The notes under the pieces: model-generated | Databases searched by the model: none | The model's input: only the letters and a program-made list of their open reading frames with translations | What the model was told of the DNA's origin: nothing | Shown: one piece after another, positions 20,209 to 21,792 of the stretch | Layout: each line of letters opens with the position of its first letter | Numbering within the stretch: position 1 is the first letter of the stretch | Origin: Clostridium sp. AF27-2AA | GTDB lineage: Bacteria; Bacillota; Clostridia; Lachnospirales; Lachnospiraceae | Length of the DNA stretch: 21,792 bases | Assembly: GCF_003478505.1 (NCBI RefSeq) | Contig: NZ_QUFI01000041.1 | Location: forward strand, 1 to 21,792 | Reading direction: 5' to 3' | Translations under genes and position numbers: made by a program

Positions 20209-20915
20209 ACCTCGTCACCTCCCAGAAATTCTTTTCCGGCCACGCTCTGTCTGTATGCTTCTGCGGTTCCGCAGAATACAACCCTGCGGTGCAGATGCAG
20301 GATCTTGTTGGCCTGGCTGATCACATTGCCGATATCGTGGGATACCATGATGATGGTGATCCCGTCTTCTTTGTTCAGCTTCTTAATTAAATGGTAAAAA
20401 TCCTGGATCGCGGATGGATCCAGTCCGGTAATCGGTTCATCCAGGATCAGAAGCTGTTCGGTGGCGCAGAGTGCCCGCGCGATCAGAACGCGCTGCTGCT
20501 GTCCGCCGGAGAGTTCCCGGTAGCATTTCTGCTTCAGATGCTCAATACCCAGTCGTTCCAGATTGTGGGCTGCCAGCTTCCTCTCTGCCCGGGAATAAAA
20601 CGGACGGTTTCCACGGCGGCTCAGGGTTCCGGACAGCACAACCTCCTGTACCGTAGCCGGAAAATCCTTCTGGGCTGCAGTCTGCTGGGGAAGATAGCCG
20701 ATGCCGCCGCGCTTTAATTCATCTGCCACGCTGAGACTTCCCCCAGTCGGCTTTAACAGGCCGAGCATTCCTTTGATCAGGGTACTTTTTCCTGAACCAT
20801 TCTCTCCCACCACGCAGAGATAATCCCCAGGATATATTTCCAGGTTCAGATCTATGACTGCATCGTGGTTTTCGTATCCAAAATCAGTGTGTTCGCATTT
20901 GATAATCGGATTCAT
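20205..20915 (-). CDS. znuC: Metal ABC transporter ATP-binding protein (ZnuC/AdcC-type)
   Basis: The 236-residue ATPase has Walker A GENGSGKST (37-45), Q-loop YLPQQ (74-78), the ABC signature LSGGQQQR (135-142), Walker B LLILDEP (155-161) and the switch His193. It energises zinc or manganese import through ZnuB on the cytosolic face. Its ATG overlaps the stop codon of the binding-protein gene by one base (TGATG). Confidence 0.95.
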   Translation of the reverse strand: MNPIIKCEHTDFGYENHDAVIDLNLEIYPGDYLCVVGENGSGKSTLIKGMLGLLKPTGGSLSVADELKRGGIGYLPQQTAAQKDFPATVQEVVLSGTLSRRGNRPFYSRAERKLAAHNLERLGIEHLKQKCYRELSGGQQQRVLIARALCATEQLLILDEPITGLDPSAIQDFYHLIKKLNKEDGITIIMVSHDIGNVISQANKILHLHRRVVFCGTAEAYRQSVAGKEFLGGDEV

Positions 20916-21792
20916 CAGTCGATTCCTTTTCGTAAATTCTCAATATTCTGGCGCATCAGTCCAGCATAGGTAATACCTGCGTCAAACTGCGCCCGGGTTA
21001 CATTGTGACAGGAATGTAAGAGCAGAGGCTCTGCCCCGGTCTCCTCTCCGATAATCTCGGCAACCCGGTGGCTGCTCAGCTCCAGGTAATAAACCGCCGG
21101 GATCTGCTCTTCCTTCACTTTATCGATCAGATAGGCAATGGTCTTCGCGCTTGGCTCTGTGTCAGAGCTGCAGCCGGAAAAGGCTGCCCGGTAGTCCAGC
21201 TGATACTCATCTGCCAGATAACGGAACGGGAATTTATCCCCCATGACAATCATGTTCCGCTTACGGTTTGCGGAAACCTCGCGAAAGCCTGAGTCAATCT
21301 CTTCCAGTTCTTTTTTATAATTTTCTGCCCCCTGATGATATGTGTCCGCATGGGCCGGATCTGCCTCGGCCAGTGTGTCACCAATCACATCCACGAGTTT
21401 CATGGCATTGACCGGGGAAGTCCAGATATGCTCGTCGTACTCGATTTCTTCCTCATGGCCGTCGTTATCCACGCAGCTGCGTGTATCTTCCTCATAGCTG
21501 TGGGCTGCATGCGCCTCCGGCGTTTCGCCGCTGTGGTCGTGGTCATCGTCCTCATGGGCGTGCGCCGCATGCTCCTCCGGCGTTTCGCCACTGTGGTCGT
21601 GGTCATCGTCCTCATGGGCGTGCGCCGCATGCTCCTCCGGCGTTTCGCCACTGTGGTCGTGGTCATCGTCCTCATGGGCGTGCGCCGCATGCTCCTCCGG
21701 CGTTTCGCCACTGTGGTCGTGGTCATCGTCCTCATGGGCGTGCGCCGCATGCTCCTCCGGCGTTTCGCCACTGTGGTCGTGGTCATCGTCCT
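20915..21792 (-). CDS. znuA: Metal-binding lipoprotein of the ABC importer (ZnuA/AdcA-type), N-terminus off the window
   Basis: The frame is open from the right edge to a stop at 20915. Its last 170 residues are the C-terminal lobe of a cluster A-I metal-binding protein: DEHIWTSPVNAMKLVD with the metal-ligand His, DKFPFRYLADEY, FSGCSSDTEPSAKTI, and YYLELSSHRVAEIIGEETGA. Before it lies a His/Asp/Glu-rich segment made of 20-residue repeats, DDDHDHSGETPEEHAAHAHE, at least four times plus a diverged copy. Zinc-binding proteins of this family often have a His-rich loop here, but this one is unusually long and regular. The signal peptide and N-terminal lobe are not in the window. It is the first visible gene of the znuACB operon. 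Confidence 0.92.
   Translation of the reverse strand, partial: DDDHDHSGETPEEHAAHAHEDDDHDHSGETPEEHAAHAHEDDDHDHSGETPEEHAAHAHEDDDHDHSGETPEEHAAHAHEDDDHDHSGETPEAHAAHSYEEDTRSCVDNDGHEEEIEYDEHIWTSPVNAMKLVDVIGDTLAEADPAHADTYHQGAENYKKELEEIDSGFREVSANRKRNMIVMGDKFPFRYLADEYQLDYRAAFSGCSSDTEPSAKTIAYLIDKVKEEQIPAVYYLELSSHRVAEIIGEETGAEPLLLHSCHNVTRAQFDAGITYAGLMRQNIENLRKGID
21481..21792 (-). repeat. Perfect 60-bp tandem repeats encoding the His-rich loop of ZnuA
   Basis: Four identical 60-base units (21541-21780) are followed by the start of another at the right edge and preceded by one diverged copy (21481-21540). Every unit keeps the reading frame (20 codons). The identity down to the third codon position implies recent expansion or homogenisation. 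Confidence 0.97.

Noticed and set aside
21400..21786. Minus-strand frame rich in MTTTTVAKRRRS repeats
   Set aside because: It is the shifted-frame shadow of the 60-bp repeats; the ZnuA frame is open and matches the family.
21481..21792. Possible CRISPR array
   Set aside because: The units are directly adjacent with no spacers and keep a coding frame.

Overview
The window looks like chromosomal DNA of an anaerobic low-GC-phylum Firmicute, most likely a Lachnospiraceae-type Clostridia. This is inferred from gene content (Feo operon with a small Cys-rich FeoB-associated protein, a DUF6110-like protein beside a P-type ATPase, a TRAP carrier without a free binding protein, AGGAGG-type ribosome sites and sigma-A type promoters). 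Nearly everything is on the minus strand; only a carbamate kinase gene is on the plus strand.

Left edge (1-1700): a mobile-element scar. A minus-strand IS200/IS605-type tnpA-tnpB pair (tnpA broken by one stop codon, tnpB open and running off the window) lies directly downstream, in the same sense, of the 5' part of a group II intron. The intron starts just after a Rho-independent terminator, as expected of group IIC introns. The RT/maturase frame of the intron is missing at the point where the IS begins.

1700-6800: an operon of a small TRAP membrane subunit (DctQ), a 1115-residue fusion of the large TRAP membrane subunit (DctM) with two tandem, nearly identical DctP-type binding domains, a YgjP-like zinc metallopeptidase and an acylphosphatase. 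A sigma-A promoter and a long repeat-bearing leader precede it. 6800-8700: a CPBP-family membrane protein and a family 2 glycosyltransferase, overlapping by 4 bases. 8700-9900: carbamate kinase, expressed divergently from the CPBP gene and ended by a bidirectional terminator.

9900-21792: a metal-homeostasis block. In genome order it holds a divergent G3E GTPase fused to a TIGR03943/YcgQ-like domain, a canonical COG0523 (CobW/ZNG1-like) GTPase with a large His/Cys-rich insert, a DtxR-family repressor, a P1B-type ATPase with its DUF6110/PacL1-like small partner, a Feo iron(II) uptake operon (two FeoA, FeoB, Cys-rich FeoB-associated protein, short Cys-rich Fur-like winged helix), and a ZnuABC-type zinc/manganese ABC importer whose binding protein carries perfect 60-bp repeats encoding a His/Asp-rich segment. 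Four copies of a DtxR-box-like operator (RTTAG-N5-GCTAAC) occur in the Feo region, one occupying the core promoter. The block therefore appears to couple iron uptake, zinc uptake, metal export and metal chaperoning under at least one DtxR-type iron or manganese sensor.
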